From positions 850,001 to 914,000 of the forward strand of contig JARHVA010002685.1 of NCBI GenBank assembly GCA_037957365.1: a stretch of DNA of 64,000 bases, written 5' to 3'. The number at the start of each line of letters is the position of its first letter. The stretch's first letter is position 1. A model generated the notes under the pieces. It had not been told where the DNA came from and did not search any database. It saw only the letters and a program-made list of their open reading frames with translations. Of this stretch, positions 23,355-35,597 are shown in pieces. The stretch is from Torreya grandis (Eukaryota > Streptophyta > Pinopsida > Cupressales > Taxaceae). The position numbers and the translations under genes are program-made.

Positions 23355-23693
23355 ATGTCTAAAAATCATATCTTGGGGGTATTCCAAGATGTCTTTCCTA
23401 AGCTTAATCAAGCCACTCCACTTCTAATTCAAGGTCATAACCTTAAATTCATTTTTCAAAAACATATTTTTGACACATCCATTTTAAAAAATCCCATAAT
23501 TGACCAACCCACCTTTGACAACCATGGTATACCATTCATTTTTTATGATCCTATATTTGTTGAATATCCTATCTTCAACCAAAAACTTATGATTGATCAA
23601 GATCCCATTTTTTACAAAGATCCCATTTTTGACCAAGATCTTATCTTGGACCGAACCTCCTTCAACCAACATAATCTTTCCCTCATTGGATAA
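23355..23693 (+). pseudogene. Open stretch with DPIF repeats in B
   Basis: 112 codons after the knuckle. The C-terminal half repeats a short unit (DPIFVEYPIF, DPIFYKDPIF, DQDLI). Function unknown. It may be a gag-pol linker grown by internal duplication. The minus-strand open stretch over it is a shadow. Confidence 0.35.
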
Positions 23694-26600
23694 AAACCCA
23701 ACTGTTTATCACATGTTGAATCCCCCATCACCACATAATATATACCCCAAGTGACATAAGTAATTGTAGACAACCAAATCCATGAGCGAGGAATTATCGA
23801 ACGCATCTATTTTGAAGTAAACACTAGATCTTATAGCATTAATCAAAAACTAATTAAAAGTCAATATAAATAATTTAGTGATACTTTTTTGGTTTCTAAG
23901 GGAACTTTATCCATAATCAAAACATGATCCATTCATAGTCTCTATAAAGACTATATTGTCAGCACTCCTTTCCTCAACATCACCAATATTGCCTTTTATA
24001 TTATAAGCTAGTATCCTACACCCAATGATTGAGACTAAAAATATTACTTAAATTTAATTTATTTCCATTATAATCAATTAATTGTATATTTTCTAGTTGG
24101 TCTCTTACTAGAAGAACATCCAAACACATCTGCATATTCTGAGGAACAAGTGTAGCTCAATTAAAATGAATCCTACAATTTAAATCTAAAGTCAACATCT
24201 CATAGTGAAAAACTCTTCAAGGCACTAGGATGATCAAAATATAAATTACAATAAAAATCCAAATAAAAATATATAAAATAAAAAATATGAGTCCCTTAGT
24301 GAAAACCTCTTTGAGGTGATATTGGACAATCCACATATAAATCCTAATCAAAATACTTAATAAGAGTGCCTTGGTGAAAAAATTTCTATGGCATCAATTG
24401 ATGACAAAATTAATACATCCTTTGCATTAATATTTTTTAGGATGGATCCCCATCATAAATTGAAGTTATCATTGATGCAACATTAAATTCTCAAATCGTC
24501 CAACTTGCAGTTACTCTTAGTCTTATTGAACATGAGATTATTGGTCTTATTCCCCCTTTACATCATGACATATATACTTATACCTAATATCATTCCATCC
24601 CTCCAAATCCTTCATGCACTTAAAATAAATTCTTCATCCCACATACTTCTTCATTGTAATTAGAAACACCCTCTATCATAGGGGTTATGACAGTATCCTA
24701 GTACATTTGGAAAAAGCCAACTTGGAAATCAATGAAGTTACTGAGGACATTTTTGGAGTGCATAATTGACATATCCAATGGGGTAAACATCATTCATATC
24801 AAACCCTTCCATATTTGAGATGTCAAAAACCAAAAATAAAAATAAAATGAAAAATAAAAAAATGAAAGAGGAAATAAATTCATCCAAAGGTGAAAACCAT
24901 TTCTATGGTGCCTTGGATAAATACCATGATGAAAACTAGTTTTTGATGTCATGAAAAAAATAATCCATTTTCTATGTGTACCCTAAAATTTGGGGAAAAA
25001 TTATTCCATTTTAATCCTAAATTATCCTTCACCATCCTAATTCTATCATTCACTTATCCTGAAGCATCCTTAATTTACCTTAGCTATCCAAACCCATCCT
25101 TATTGATTTAATCCCTAACACATTGAAATCCATTCTTATTAATCCAATATTTGACATCATAAAACCACCCTTTTCCCATTTCTATCCTTGATAATGAAGT
25201 GAAAACATATTAAGACATGTTTTTGGAAATATCTGTGTATCCTTACAAAGCTACTTTGATGACTAGACACTTGGTTCTTACCTCACGTTTTCCTTGGAGT
25301 TATTATCTTAATTACCATTTAATTTTATTCATCCATACTCCATATATAATGTATCTTTTACATCCACTACTACTCTTTTAACTTTGATGGTATTCCTTGT
25401 ATAAAAAATCCAACAAAAAAACATTAGAAAATCCAAAAAAACCAAAAACATTAGAATACATAACAAAATACCAAAAACAATAAAAAAATCCTTTGCCTTT
25501 AGTTACATACCCTAGTTATCCATCATGCATATTATTCATTAGATGATTCAACATTATCAAAAATTATCATATGCCAAAGGGTTATACTCTAGCTAAGGAC
25601 ATCCAAAAATTCATTTGCTTACTTGTTTTGTTAGTCATTTATTTACTTGTTTGTAAGTCATTTGCTTACTTATTTATTAATAATTTGATTACTTGTTTAT
25701 TATTAATTTTATTACATGCCACTTAATCTAATAATTTATACATTCACTTAATTTTATTTTACATCTTGAATGTTTACTTACTTTTTTAATGTTTGGTTGA
25801 TTCCTTAATTGTTTTCCTTACATGGTTTTTAATGTTGTAATGTTTTCTTTTTATATTGTCTTTATAGTTGTTTCTTGTGTCTAAATAACTATGCACATTA
25901 CAAAATGTGTTATTATTATATTCTATATCATGATGCACTATGTTTTAAACTTATGACTCTATCAATCTTTACGTGGATAACATAATAGTCATCATGGTTT
26001 TTCCATACCATTGGTGCATATTGTCATGCACAATATAAAAAATTAGGTCTCTCAACTCTTACTTGATTTTCATTATTTTTATAATTCCAAAGCAAACAAA
26101 ATAAATAGTGGAATCTATGAACTCATATCATATCCTTGGAAGAATCATCTATGTGTCATCTCATACAAATCCATTGTGGTGTACTCTTTGAAGGACCTAT
26201 GACAAGCTAAGAAAAATGATCCATATAATACTCTAAGGCTGTCATCAAACTTTTCTCTTCCATGCACATTTAAAATAAATTTTATGTTAATCATTCCATG
26301 CTCATTATCCATTTGAAACACACTCATTGACATTCATAATCAAAACAAATTATCAAACAACATCTTCTTATCCAACCTAGTGTTTTTAATTAATTTTCCA
26401 AAATTTTAATGACTTATCCAAAACAAAAATGCAATATTTCTTCATGGTTTCATTTTCCTATCCATGAAATTCATTTTGGTGAAAACAAGAGCTTAAATAT
26501 ATTTTGGAGTCAAACATTATGCCCTATGAAATATGGTCACTTCTAGTGTGAAATTAATTTGCAACTACCTTAAATGAATTTATAGTTATACATGCCAATT

Positions 26601-28005
26601 TCATGGTTATGACAATTGTGAAATCATTTTATTAAAAAAGTTACCACTTTGTTCAATGAATTCACAACTATACATTCCAAATTTCCAATTATAATAATTA
26701 TAAAATTATTTTCCTAATGAATTCGTTACTATGTTTAACAATTTTTCCATTATACATGCCAATTTCATGATTATGTTAATGACAAAATCATTTTATCTAC
26801 TTTTCTAAGCATTTAACTACACAAAAACTAATTTTTTCCCCATACAACCCATAATCATCTCTTTATTCCATCCATCAATTGAATTTGTGCTATTGAATCA
26901 TTTGATTCATCATCATTAATCCATGTAGTTGGTTCACTTCCTTATTTATGCCTGCATATCAATCATCCATGCTCATTTCTTACTCTTCACATTCAATCAC
27001 CTACACCTATCGATTCAGAACAAAACATCATAATATCCATCCTTTCTCCATCCATCCATAAATCAATAAATTAATTAGTAAATTCATCCAACTTCCCACA
27101 TCCTTTCTTAATATATTTATGATGGTATATATCATTCCAAAATCCATTTATATGAACCTTGATTCATAGGGCACATCAAAGTGTGCATCTCTTCTCAAGA
27201 TGTATCACTTCCCAATCTATTCCTTACATATACCATTGCTTAGGGGCAAATCAATCTATCATCACATCCAATCACAATGTGAAATCATTAGCTTAAGTGG
27301 GTTAATAACATCCATGGGTCAATATTACATTACATCATCATTTCTCTTTCCACATTGGGAGAATTACATCTAGCCTAATATCCCCACTCAAACTTTACCA
27401 TAATGGATTATGCAGGTAATTATTAAAGGCATGGGGTATCTATGGTTCATTTGGCCACCATCATCAATTCAAGCTATTTCATCCACATTTTCTACTATCA
27501 TTTAATCAAATTTATATATCTCCTTATAAATGTTTGAAACTATCCATTTTGTAAATCTTTATCATAAATCAGATAATCTATATTTTTCATTTTCTAGCCT
27601 GTGGCTTACCAATGTTTGGATATATCATTCCCACATCTTCTCATGAAAGACCTAAGTCCAAGCACAATCCAAGTGTGTAGTTTATAAATTGAGAAATGCA
27701 CTTTTTCTAATATATTCTCTAGATTTTAACAGTTATGGGTAAATAGTTTTACACTACCCTCTACAATATTGTAAACATTAGTATTGAGCCAAGTATCTAG
27801 ATCATTGATGATAGTTTTCTCATTTCCACCTCTCATTCTCTTCTTTTGATTCATTTCAAGTATTTGTCCATTTTATCACACAAACCATCAAGGGGGCATC
27901 ATCATATTCATTCTCATTTATTCAGGGCAACTTTCTTCTTATTAATCATAAACACTCTAATTCTTCTACTATTTTATAAATAGTATTGTTTCACAACACT
28001 CTTTT
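23694..28005. other. Distal interior of B, no pol domain seen
   Basis: 4.3 kb with only short broken frames. Between 24190 and 24940 a motif like CCTTGGTGAAAACCTCTTTG recurs about five times, flanked by short complementary bases (GTGCC...GGCAC type). The rest is T- and CAT-rich, and I see no RT, RNase H or integrase signature on either strand. Confidence 0.5.
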
Positions 28006-28018
28006 AAAGAGAGCTAAA
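28006..28018 (+). other. Polypurine tract candidate of B
   Basis: AAAGAGAGCTAAA directly precedes the 3' LTR; purine-rich except for CT. Confidence 0.5.
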
Positions 28019-28780
28019 TGTAGACACCTAAATTACATTAGTGTCAAAATGCACCTAAAAACTAATAATTATTATTCTTAACATAATTCATGACATTTAC
28101 ATTTTCTTAAACAATAAAATAAATCAAATGTAATTAATTATGCACACTTTTAATCCATATTTAATTATTAAATCCAAATTTTATACCTCACCCAACATAT
28201 TTCACTTTATTCTCCCTCATATGTTGATTCATCCCAACCAAATCCATAACTTATTCAACTTATTTTGAGTCATCCCTTGAGTTGTCAAAATTTTTGACTC
28301 ATTCTTGGTGACTCAGTTAACCATTTCCATAATTCGCTCAACCGTTTGAAATGGCCATCATCCTCATGGATGAGGACTCATTAGCCACCATAGATTATTT
28401 GGATCATTTAAAATATCCAAATAATATTCCACCATAGGATATTCATCTATAAATCTATAAATAAGCATGAAAATCATCATTTTCATCATACTGACTTATG
28501 CTAACAAAGTGCTATCAAAATCACAAGTGAATCCAAATCAAATCAAAGCTATCAAAGAGTAATTTACACTAAAATGCTACCCATTTTTTACCTTATATTG
28601 AAAGAGTGAGAAACTACATTTCAAAGAGCTAATAAAATCCACATTGAAATGGAAAAAGCTTTTGTAGCTAAGGTATAATTTTGTGTTTATTTTTTTAATT
28701 TTTATCTCTAGATTAGTTTGAGATAGTTTATATTAAGATTTCTTAGTTTAGTTTTATATTTCTATATTTTCTTCAATACA
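28019..28780 (+). repeat. 3' LTR of element B (762 bp)
   Basis: Counterpart of 19007-19740 with about 30 bp of extra insertions. Starts TGTAGACACC, ends AATACA, then ACAAG. Confidence 0.85.
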
Positions 28781-28785
28781 ACAAG
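28781..28785. repeat. Target-site duplication of B, right
   Basis: ACAAG, identical to 19002-19006. The joined flanks match the unoccupied site near 52390-52420. Confidence 0.85.
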
Positions 28786-29363
28786 GCTATCACAAATTAG
28801 GAAAGCTAACAAGTAATTTTTTTGAAAACATATAGTAAAGTAGTGATTTTAAAAAAGTTGAAACCGACTATAAATCAATCAATAATGAAATTGAACTTAA
28901 AACAATAAACACTTAGCACTTTAATCAAGTAATAAAATTACTCAATCAACATTACAATCAAACCTAGTTTTCTAATAAAATTTATTGTTTCAATTCATCT
29001 ATGTTATTTCTACACATTTATCTATTGTTCAAGCTCAAGTTTTAACACAACCTAGCTCAAGTATATATCCCTATAGTTAATGAGTAGACCATTTTTAGTA
29101 TCTATACATATAAACACAATAAATGTAATAACAACATTTAAATATTACATATGAACTAAATAGTAAATTAGTACTCATTAAGCATAAAAAATTAAAGTTG
29201 TAATAAAAAGTATATTAATAACTATCTAAACAATAAATATAATAGATCAACATAGATATCAAAACTATAACACCATATTAAACCAAACAAATATGTCTCT
29301 AATAGATCACAACTAAACTATATCAAAAAATGAAGTAAATGCAGGTTAAATAGGGTCTTTACA
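28786..29363 (-). repeat. 3' LTR of element C, proximal part
   Basis: Matches about 52420-52977. On the minus strand it starts TGTAAAGACCC next to a G-rich polypurine tract. Confidence 0.75.
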
Positions 29364-29376
29364 TCCTCCCCCACTT
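29364..29376 (-). other. Polypurine tract of element C
   Basis: On the minus strand AAGTGGGGGAGGA, directly followed by the LTR start TGT. Confidence 0.75.
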
Positions 29377-29429
29377 GGAAAAGAGTTGTTCCAATGATAA
29401 AAAAAACCAAGAATAGTGATACTTGAAAA

Positions 29430-29550
29430 GACTCTCATCTTCCTAAGTATCACTTCCTTTCATTAAAGGATACCATTTAATCAAAACTTGGGAAATCTCA
29501 TACTTTCTAAATTTAAGGTTTTAATGGTCTAATATCTTCACTAGATCTAC
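29430..29550 (-). pseudogene. Chromodomain relic of element C
   Basis: Minus-strand frame VDLVKILDHQNLKFRKYEIS followed by QVLIKWYPLMKGSDT and ED. It matches the ..ILD.R....R......LVKW.....EATWE pattern of the integrase-linked chromodomain, with the Trp codon turned into a stop. In chromoviruses this domain directs insertion to particular chromatin. Confidence 0.65.
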
Positions 29551-29579
29551 CTACATCTTTTTATTTTTAGAAACTTGAA

Positions 29580-30782
29580 GATGAGTCCAATACAAAACAT
29601 GAGATGGTCATACATATATTTTATCAATAGATAAACATGAAACACATTGTGAATCTAAGACAAAGAATGAGGAATATATAGCTAGTAGGTAACATGACTA
29701 ATGTTTTCCAAAATTTCAAAAGATCCTACAAAATGAAGAACTAATTTGAAAGACTTTATAAACTTAATTGAAATTTTATGTAGCCTAATATGAAGAAAAA
29801 CCTTATCTCTCACTTGGAATTCATGTGGTGACATTTTTAAATCAACATAACTCTTTTGTCTGTCTGAGGTGGCCTTTAAATTTTGCCTTATAGTTTCTGC
29901 TTGCCTACCATATTATTACAAAACATCATGACCAACAACAATCTTATTTTCTAAACTTTCATGTCCAAGTGGAGTTTTACACTTGCATCCATACAAAGAT
30001 TCTAAAAGAGAAATTTTAATCACCAAATGGTACATGCTATAAAAAAATCAACTAATTGTAAATAATCATCCACTTACCTTTTTGATCAATCACATACATT
30101 ATTAACATATATTCCACAAATTTATTTAATATTTCTATTTGACCATCCATTTTCAGGTGATAAGATGAACTAAAATTCAACCTTGTACCAAAAAAGAGAG
30201 TCAAAGTTTTATAAAGCCTCTAAGTAAAAGGTTTATCTCTATCTAAAATAATAAATTCAGGTATGCCATGTAGCCATACTATTTTTTTCACAAATTGTGA
30301 AGCAAAAAAAAATGCATCATTAGTTAGGTTTTCATCAATAAAATGACCAAATTTAGTAAATTATCTATCACAACTAGAATAATATCATGTTTTCTTTTGG
30401 ATTTTTGTAAACTAGCTATGGAATCCAAAGAGATAATTGTCCACTAACCTTGTGTTACATCATTAGGGTATAATTGTCTTCATGGATAGAAATAACCAAA
30501 TTTCATACTCTGACATTCCAAACATCTTGACATAAAGTTAAAAACTTCATGTTTCATTCTAGGCCAATAATACAACATTTTCAGTTCATGTGTCATCTTT
30601 GTGACATCCAGATGAGTAAAATGACATGTTGCATGTACTTTTTTCAATAAAATATTCCTTAAATCATTAGACTTATGTACATAAATTTTATTTTTATGTT
30701 TGATTAAACCATCAAAATCAACAAAAAAATTAGAAAATGTCTTTTTAACAAGCTTGCCATCCAAATTTTCACTTCTTGGCAA
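29580..30782 (-). pseudogene. Element C integrase remnant
   Basis: The open stretch 30480-30782 carries the zinc-binding domain (HATCHFTHLDVTKM, YYWPRMKHEVFNF, CLECQ), with both His and both Cys in place. Downstream, in shifting frames, come SLDSIASLQKSKRKHDIILV, LDRDKPFT, LNFSSSYHLKMDGQIEILNK and SLYGCKCKTPLGHES. The D, D and E positions of the core can each be read. Near 29650-29700 FVGSFEILENISHVTYQL matches the GPY/F module, with Pro changed to Ser. It is cut into several frames and cannot be functional. Confidence 0.8.
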
Positions 30783-30869
30783 AACTTATCAGAACACTAT
30801 TATTCTAATATTTTAGTTTTGGAATTATCATGCATAATAGATAAGGTAATTAGATACATGAATCAACTG

Positions 30870-32060
30870 AGTGCATCATTAATATTATTCTCCTTACCTT
30901 TCACATATGAAATATTCATATCAAAATTACTTAAAAATTCCATCCATCTATGCTAGCATGCATTCAAATCATTTTGAAAAAATAAATATTTTAGGCTACG
31001 ATGGTCAGACTTTACCTCAAAATGGTTACCTAACAAAAAGTGTTTCCATTGATTTAATTCATGAATAATGGTAGTAAGCTCAAGGTCATGAGTGGTGTAA
31101 TTCTTCTCATGATCCTTTATTTTTCATGACTCATATGACAAAACTGAACCATCCTAAGTTAACATTCCACCCAAACCTTCTTTGGATGCATCAGCCCATA
31201 TTTCAAAAAAATCATTTAGATTTGGTACAACAAGTGTATGTGATGACATTAGTAACTCTTTAATTTTTAGGGAAAATTTTTCACACTCCAAAGTCTAAAC
31301 AAAATTCTTACCCGTGCACTACAAGGAAGTTATTGGGTTAGTTAATTTAGAAAAAAATTCAAAAGATCTATAATAACTAGCCAATCCCATAAAACTACAT
31401 ACTTTATTTATGTTTTTAGGAGTAGGCCACTCTTGAATATATTTAATCTTTACTAGATAAATAGAAATACTAGACTTATATATTATATGACCCAAATAGT
31501 GGATCTCTGATTAAAATAAAGAAAATTTAGATAGTTTACCATATAGTTTATGCTACCTTAGCCTTTGCAACACTAAATGCAAATGTTATTCATGTTCAAC
31601 TGCATGCTTCGAATAGATTAGTATATCATCAAGGAATACTAAAAAAAATTGTATAAAAAATCCCTAAATACACTATTCCTTAAGTTCATAAATGCAATTA
31701 GTACATTAGTTAAACTAAAATACATTACTGTAAACTCATAATATCTATACCTAGTTCTAAAAGTAGTCTTATGGATGTCTTCCTCCTTGATCCTTAGCTA
31801 ATGACAGTCTGATATTAAGTTTATCTTCAAAAGGATAGTTATATCTTTCATTTAATCAAACATATCATCTATCATCAACAAATAATAATGATTCTTGATG
31901 GTAACCTTGTTAAGCATGTGATAGTCAATGCACAATCATAAGGTTCTATCCTTTATTTTCATATAGACCACTGGTTCACCCCAAGGCAACACACTTGACC
32001 TAATACTACCATTTTCCATTAGTTCTTGTAGTTAGTATTCCAAATCCTACAAATCTACTA
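30870..32060 (-). pseudogene. Element C reverse transcriptase and RNase H remnant
   Basis: Minus-strand motifs in order: ELMENGSIRSSVLPWGEPVV (about 32000), [29 protein letters not shown], the catalytic FLDD with ILIYSKHAVEHE (31624-31638 for FLDD), LSKFSLFQSEIHYLGHII and WPTPKNINKVCSFMGLASYY. RNase H pieces follow to about 30870 (KYGLMHPKKVW, FCHMSHEK). The box is FLDD where YVDD is usual. Stops and frameshifts throughout. Confidence 0.8.
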
Positions 32061-32379
32061 CATTCATATGATAATGTGATTTAGATACAACGGCTACCCA
32101 TAGCGTTACATTAATAAAAAAATAAAATTCACATTTAGGAGGTAAACTAGGTAATTTCTCTTTAAAAAATCAACAAATTCTTGTAAAAATGGATATTATT
32201 TAAATGTTTATTCTATTATAGGTGTATTTTCTTACATCTAAACATCATGTAATTTTCAGCCCTTATGCACTACTTTATTTAGTTGTAAAGCTAATAACAA
32301 CTTGCATACTTTTGATTTCAGCAAACTTAGAATTTTTACAAGATTCCCAAAATCATTACAATAATATATCACTTTTCTA

Positions 32380-32760
32380 TAATATTCCAAATTTGATTTA
32401 TGTTTATAAAACCAATCCATGCCTAAAATAATATCAAAAGATCCAAGAAGAGATAAAAATAAGTTAACTTGGGTCTAAAATTTTCCTAAGTTTAAGCTTT
32501 TATGCTTAAGACACTTAGTAATTGGTACCCTTTTACATGAACCAAATTCAACATCCCAACCATCCTTCAAAGTCACCAGAATCAACTTACAACATGTTAC
32601 TAACTTAGGATCCATAAAACTATTAGTTTCTCCTAAATAAAAAAAAAATGAAATTAAAAAAATAATTTATTTGACATCCAATTTTAATAGTTATTTGCAA
32701 ATCTACATTTATATTATCCACCACTACATACACTTTGTGATTATATGATTAACTTATTTT
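32380..32760 (-). pseudogene. Element C protease remnant
   Basis: FDIILGMDWFYKHKSNLEYY (32437 down to about 32380) is the C-terminal ILGMDWL motif of chromovirus proteases; upstream lies GSWDVEFGSCKRVPITKCLK. The catalytic D-T/S-G triad is not clearly readable. Confidence 0.6.
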
Positions 32761-32779
32761 TAGCTTAGGTTAATATTTA

Positions 32780-33970
32780 CAGTAGTGTTTATCACCACAT
32801 TCTTAGCATATTGTAGTCCTTTGTGACATTATCAAGATGGTATTTGCTATAGTGGAAGGAACATTTAGCTCTTTTGGGTCATATTTCTTTTAAAATTGGT
32901 AGACTTAGAAAAATTCATATTATTGAAATTTTTAATTTTACCTTAGGATTTGTTGAAATCACTCATACTCCTAGTACACCTATAGTTTGATTCAAAAATT
33001 TTAAAATTCTTAGGTAAAGGGGATATAATTTAATTCTTAGATTGTTACCTATTCTATTTAAAATCTTGTCTCACCTTTTGATGAGCCTTCTCCTTCTCTT
33101 CTACCCTATGGAAAAATTCGATAGCATCAGTTAAGGTCTTAGAATTTATCATATTAACATCATGTATCAATGTATCTTTCAAACCTAGGTTAAACTTAGT
33201 GACTTTAGTCTCTTCATCATGCATGTAATTAACATGACACAAAAAATTTAAAAACTTGTTTTCATACTCAATTACAACCATATTCTCTTGTTTCAACAAC
33301 TAAAAATTAGTTATATAATGTTCCTTGAAGTTGGAACTAAGATACCTCTTTCTGAACTACCTTTCAAAAGTAGGCCAGGTAAGAGTCATTCATTGGTAAC
33401 CCTCTAAAGCACATAGATGGTTCCAAAAAAGAGTTGTAACTCCTACTAACTAATAATTAACCACTATTGCCTTCACATTATAGTACATGTCATGTAGATT
33501 AAAATACTTATATAGGTGTACTAACCATGCATCAACTACATCACCTATTTCATCACTTGAAAAGGTTAGTGGAGGAAATTTCTTCAGCTCCTTAATGATA
33601 TGGTAAGCCACATTAATAGGTTTATTTTGAATTTCTTACTCACCAACTTTCCTTCATTCTCTAATTGGAAGTTATTCAACTAGAACACCTTCTAGATTAT
33701 TTAACCTTCATTATTAGGTGTTCAGTTTACTCTAAAACAAACTTAGTGCAGTTAGAATTCTATTCAAAACTACTTCCTAGTCAACATTGGGATTATTTTC
33801 CTCATGGTTAGGGGATTCAACATTATTACCAAATTTATTGAGAGGTGGTTTCTCTATTTTATTTTTGTTTCTATTATTCTATATATTGTTTACACCATCT
33901 TATGGTGAAACAAACAAAAACTTAGTAGGAAATCAGTAAAAATATTTCCCAAAATTTCTTGGAGTAGTAA
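32780..33970 (-). pseudogene. Element C gag remnant
   Basis: The open stretch 33054-33299 reads MVVIEYENKFLNFLCHV, then EETKVTKFNLGLKDTLIHDV and LTDAIEFFHRVEEKEKA. This is the M.V.EYE..F..L....., K...F..GL, and EA......E pattern of chromovirus gag. Upstream sequence to the PBS is broken by stops, and a clear CCHC knuckle is not visible near 32800. Confidence 0.7.
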
Positions 33971-33975
33971 ACCTA

Positions 33976-33987
33976 GCTTTGATACCA
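33976..33987 (-). other. Primer-binding site of element C
   Basis: On the minus strand TTACAAATTGGTATCAAAGC: an LTR end in CA, two bases, then TGGTATCAAAGC, which matches the initiator tRNA-Met PBS TGGTATCAGAGC at 11 of 12. Confidence 0.8.
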
Positions 33988-33990
33988 ATT

Positions 33991-34398
33991 TGTAACAACC
34001 ATAATTTTTTTATACATACTGAGATAATAACTTCAAGAAAATGTGACAACAAAAGTTTAACATAGAAACACGTAATCAGATCCATAATTGGGTTATAGAT
34101 AACATAAGAACTAGACCAAGTACATAACTCATCAATGACTTCATTAGGAAGTATTTTAACTACTTAGTATTTGGATAGAAGTGGGTTATTATGGTCATAC
34201 CCAATTACTCCTATCCATGTACTTTATTATAGCTTCCTAGTAGGGCCATCACTGATTTATACCCTTACTTGAGTACCTGCATAGGATATATTACAACTAT
34301 TACCTCATTGGGTAATTCAAGAAAGTTTAGAAAACAAAAGAAGAGAGAAAATAGATTCAAAATAAAAATGATCGTACTAAGATTACTTAAGCAAGATA
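33991..34398 (-). repeat. 5' LTR of element C, part next to the PBS
   Basis: 408 bp between the PBS and the start of element D. No counterpart is found left of 17797, which is why I infer that the left LTR is truncated. Confidence 0.5.
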
Positions 34399-35597
34399 TA
34401 TATACACATAGCATTTTTAAAATTTTATTGATTAATGACACTTTGTATCTTGTAAGAACCTATCAAGTTTCAATCTCTCTGAGCACATGCATTAAGGGGT
34501 GCACTAAAAAAGGGGTGGGCAGACCATTGGTGATTCATAAGATTGTTTTCTCTCTTTACACTTGCCATATACACACTCATCTCCTAAAACCATTAACCTT
34601 AATATTATTCTTCTTGGTCTTACCCATTTTAGTCATTTTCTTCTTTCCATCCTCCTTTTCTTGCTTTAATTCCCTTTTGGACTATTGGTTGTACTAGGTC
34701 AACCATGGTCAACTCTATATAGTTTAGGGGTATTTTTCCCTTTTTGGGTTTGTTAGCCTTTTATCCGACCTAGCTTAGACCTAGTGAATTATCCCTGAAA
34801 ACATATAGGGTCAACCATGGCCGACCCTATACAACTGAAATTTCTAAGAGGATTTAGGGTAAGATGTACCTATATATATCAGTTCATTTATAACTATTTA
34901 TAATAATATAAGTGAATAAGAATAATTACAAATTAACATCTACTTATTGATCATTTTACTTGAGGAATAAAGCTTAGGGTTCTATACTTTCTTTGAAGAT
35001 ACAGATCTTGTATTATGGAGAAGTCTTTTGGATGCATAGATATGTTGTGTATCCTAGAGATGATTTATACTTACATACCACAATAATCTCTTGTGAATAA
35101 ACTTTTCCAAGGGAGATATTGAGGCTTGATAGGTTCTTCTTTAAGGTAAGTATTTATAACTTTATTTTTCCTTTGTAAGAGTAGATAGATAATGCAATTA
35201 TGCTTCTCTTCCCATGAATTAGGATTTCATATACATTGACATGAGTATATATCTTTTATTCTTGTTTAGTTTAATTATTTGTTTTTTTTCTAACCCCCAC
35301 TTTGTGCGACAGGATTTAGTGTGCACTAGATTAGATTTACTTTCTTATTTATTAGATTTAAGTGAAATATCAAATCTTAGGACTCTTTTAGGGTTGTTAC
35401 ATGATTGTGTTAGACTATAGGATTTGGAACCCTACCTCACATGGTGTATTATGACAAGTGATCTCATAATTAGGTCTAACGAATCCCTATATTGGTCATT
35501 CTCTTACATAAAAAATGTATTCTCAATCAAAAGTGTAGGTATGCTCTATATTCTCTAAGCTAGGATTAATTTATAAATATGATGCATTTATAATTAC
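34399..35597 (+). repeat. 5' LTR of element D (about 1.2 kb)
   Basis: Matches 47324-48535. Holds two W-box-like palindromes (near 34696 and 34811) and TATATATA at 34871-34878, which is repeated at 47796-47803. The open stretch 34269-34697 is not a gene: it crosses the LTR boundary. Confidence 0.75.
34871..34878 (+). promoter_or_regulatory. LTR TATA box of element D
   Basis: ACCTATATATA follows the second palindrome by about 40 bp and is present in both LTRs. Confidence 0.45.

Larger units (their letters stand above)
19007..28780 (+). mobile_element. Element B: 9.8-kb LTR retrotransposon without visible pol, inserted in C's LTR
   Basis: Two direct repeats start with TGTAGACACCTAAAT and end with TTCAATACA (19007-19740 and 28019-28780). 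They flank an 8.3-kb interior with a PBS-like sequence at the left and a purine run at the right. ACAAG is duplicated on both sides. The interior has a 21-bp minisatellite, an Asn/Pro/Ser-rich gag-like region and a zinc-knuckle relic, but no RT or integrase motif that I can find in either strand. It is either a non-autonomous element or one whose pol has decayed beyond reading. Confidence 0.85.

Noticed and set aside
23484..23806. Minus-strand open stretches over the DPIF region
   Set aside because: Complement of a short internal repeat; no independent support.
34269..34697. 142-codon open stretch with hydrophobic tail
   Set aside because: It crosses the boundary between C's LTR and D's LTR; the similar stretch at 47293-47637 shares only the LTR part.
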